A stretch of DNA of 7,442 bases from Elusimicrobiota bacterium (GTDB taxonomy: Bacteria; CG03; SLGR01; JAGXOG01). The notes below the pieces were generated by a model. It had not been told where the DNA came from, did not search any database, and saw only the letters and a program-made list of their open reading frames with translations. This document shows, piece by piece, positions 6,413 to 7,442 of the stretch. Each line of letters opens with the position of its first letter. The stretch's first letter is position 1. A program made the position numbers and the translations under genes. The stretch lies in contig JAQICQ010000192.1 of NCBI GenBank assembly GCA_027858455.1, forward strand, positions 1 through 7,442. Reading direction: 5' to 3'.

Positions 6413-6775
6413 ATGTATAAGATAACAATTAAAACACATTTTTCGTCCGCGCATCATCTGCGCAATTATAAAGGTAACTGTGAAAATGTTCACGGCCACA
6501 ACTGGAAGGTGGAGGTAACGGCGGTATTTAGCCGGCTGCCTGATGATGGAATGGTGATGGACTTTAAGGATTTAAAAAAAATATCCTCAAAGGTTATAGG
6601 TAAACTTGACCACAAAGATATAAACAAACTTAATTATTTTAAAAGCATCAATCCCACTTCGGAAAATATTGCCAGATATATCTTTGACGGGATAACAAAA
6701 GAAGGTGTGCCGGTCGGAGAAGTCAAAGTATTTGAAACAGAGAACTATTCGGCGTCATATACAAAAGACGGATAA
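6413..6775 (+). CDS. queD: 6-carboxy-5,6,7,8-tetrahydropterin synthase QueD
   Basis: QueD turns 7,8-dihydroneopterin triphosphate into 6-carboxytetrahydropterin, the second step towards preQ0 and queuosine. The 120-residue length fits bacterial QueD. The zinc ligands are His15 (in SSAHHL) plus His27 and His29 (in CENVHGH). Cys23 is the catalytic cysteine, with the C-x3-HGH spacing seen in E. coli QueD. VMDF (48-51), LDHKDIN (65-71), NPTSENIA (80-87) and Glu108 in VFETENYSASY complete the family pattern. A plain 6-pyruvoyl-tetrahydropterin synthase is the alternative, but Cys23 and the adjacent queE make QueD much more likely. The ATG at 6413 is the only possible start in this frame; its nearest purine-rich site, AAGGAA (6390-6395), is 17 bases away, which is unusually far. 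It follows the sensor gene after 42 bases. Confidence 0.93.
   Translation: MYKITIKTHFSSAHHLRNYKGNCENVHGHNWKVEVTAVFSRLPDDGMVMDFKDLKKISSKVIGKLDHKDINKLNYFKSINPTSENIARYIFDGITKEGVPVGEVKVFETENYSASYTKDG
6716..6722 (+). promoter_or_regulatory. Possible Shine-Dalgarno site of queE
   Basis: GGAGAAG, inside queD, ends 9 bases before the TTG at 6732 that is in frame with queE. This favours TTG 6732 over GTG 6705, which has no separate ribosome-binding site at a useful distance. The match is decent but lies in coding sequence, so it may be chance. Confidence 0.35.
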
Positions 6776-7424
6776 AGATATACTTAAAGTAAAAGAAATA
6801 TTTTATTCAATTCAGGGCGAGACATCGTATGCCGGCCGTCCGGCTGTCTTTGTGCGTCTGGCGGGATGTAACCTGAACTGTTCGTGGTGCGATACGGAGT
6901 ATTCAAAAACCGGAGGAGAGGATTTCAGCGGGCCGGAGATCATCAAAGAAATAAAGAAATTCAACTGCCCTCTAGCGGTAGTTACCGGCGGCGAGCCGCT
7001 GATGCAGAGTAAAGAAACTATCTCCTTTTTAAATACACTTGTTGAGAACAATTTTGAAGTTTTATTGGAAACAAACGGTTCTTTTGATATAGTAAAAGTT
7101 TCTAAAGAGGTAAAAGTTATTTTGGATATAAAGACTCCTTCTTCCGGCGAAACTGAAAGTTTTAATTTTAAAAATTTACAAAACATTTCAAAAGATACAG
7201 AAATAAAGTTTGTTATTGCCGGAAGAGAGGATTTTGACTGGGCTCTGAAATTTATTGAAGAATTTCTCAAAGATAAAGAAATTAAAGAGATACTTTTTTC
7301 CCCGGCAGTGTTTTCTCCGGACGAAACCGAAGCAGGGTTTAAAAAAATAGCCCGTTGGCTGAAAAGCTCTTATCCGGAAGGAAGATTACAGTCCAATATT
7401 CATAAAATATATAATATAAAATAA
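6732..7424 (+). CDS. queE: 7-carboxy-7-deazaguanine synthase QueE (radical SAM)
   Basis: QueE rearranges 6-carboxytetrahydropterin, the product of QueD, into 7-carboxy-7-deazaguanine using S-adenosylmethionine and a 4Fe-4S cluster. With the TTG start it has 230 residues. The family opening EIFYSIQGE is followed by the cluster motif CNLNCSWC (Cys46, Cys50, Cys53; the radical-SAM CX3CX2C spacing), the GGEP motif (86-89) in VVTGGEPLMQ, LLETNGS, ILDIKTPSSGE and a C-terminal IHK. The start is unsettled. GTG 6705 would overlap queD by 71 bases and TTG 6732 by 44. Family similarity begins only near 6786, so a rare start such as ATA 6780 (giving an N-terminus like MLKVKEIF) cannot be excluded. The gene is complete, and 18 bases remain after the stop. 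QueC, the next enzyme, may lie beyond the window edge. Confidence 0.93.
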   Translation: MKQRTIRRHIQKTDKDILKVKEIFYSIQGETSYAGRPAVFVRLAGCNLNCSWCDTEYSKTGGEDFSGPEIIKEIKKFNCPLAVVTGGEPLMQSKETISFLNTLVENNFEVLLETNGSFDIVKVSKEVKVILDIKTPSSGETESFNFKNLQNISKDTEIKFVIAGREDFDWALKFIEEFLKDKEIKEILFSPAVFSPDETEAGFKKIARWLKSSYPEGRLQSNIHKIYNIK

Positions 7425-7442
7425 TAGAATACCGGGAAACAG

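Noticed and set aside
6378..6425. A 15-codon TTG-started leader peptide between the sensor gene and queD, with AAAGG upstream.
   Set aside because: It is very short, overlaps the queD start, has an 11-base spacer and lacks any attenuator-like hairpin or codon bias.

Overview
The window carries eight closely packed protein genes, all on the + strand, preceded by about 230 bases of hairpin-rich DNA without a convincing gene. From 233 to 7424 the genes either overlap or are separated by at most 42 bases, so they probably form one transcription unit or a few read-through units. The DNA is moderately AT-rich, start codons are often weak or non-ATG, and there are no tRNAs, rRNAs, mobile elements or CRISPR arrays. 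The order ywlE-like phosphatase, glyA, upp, wecA/tagO-like, wecB/mnaA-like resembles the ywlE-rpiB-glyA-upp-(tagO/mnaA) neighbourhood known from Firmicutes, but rpiB is missing between ywlE and glyA. This order and the mixed gene content fit an uncultured, probably anaerobic bacterium from a deep or candidate lineage (for example Omnitrophota, Elusimicrobiota-like or Firmicutes-related). That placement is a low-confidence inference; nothing here fixes the phylum.

Region by region. Positions 1-232 hold purine-rich sequence with two imperfect copies of one element (2-47 and 100-140), each carrying a small hairpin at the same place with compensating base changes. They also hold a terminator-like hairpin (66-88) and a stem (191-230) just ahead of the first start codon. 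Positions 233-2563 encode a YwlE-type low-molecular-weight phosphatase, serine hydroxymethyltransferase (GlyA) and uracil phosphoribosyltransferase (Upp), covering protein dephosphorylation, one-carbon supply and pyrimidine salvage. Positions 2584-4742 encode a membrane polyprenyl-phosphate GlcNAc-1-phosphate transferase and a UDP-GlcNAc 2-epimerase, joined by an ATGA overlap. These two steps start a lipid-linked envelope polysaccharide and provide UDP-ManNAc. Positions 4730-6370 encode a two-GAF sensor with a C-terminal HD-GYP domain. Positions 6413-7424 encode QueD and QueE, consecutive enzymes of the 7-deazaguanine (queuosine) pathway.

The most unusual points are three. The HD-GYP domain has lost its name-giving His-Asp pair (Gln-Asn instead) while keeping the GYP motif and the other histidines, which suggests a non-catalytic c-di-GMP sensor or altered chemistry. 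That same gene very likely starts about 27 codons upstream of its first ATG, at a CTG with an excellent Shine-Dalgarno site inside the end of the epimerase gene. The upstream non-coding block contains repeated, apparently covarying hairpins. The rest is recognisable housekeeping. I see no strong sign of a wholly new multi-gene system.
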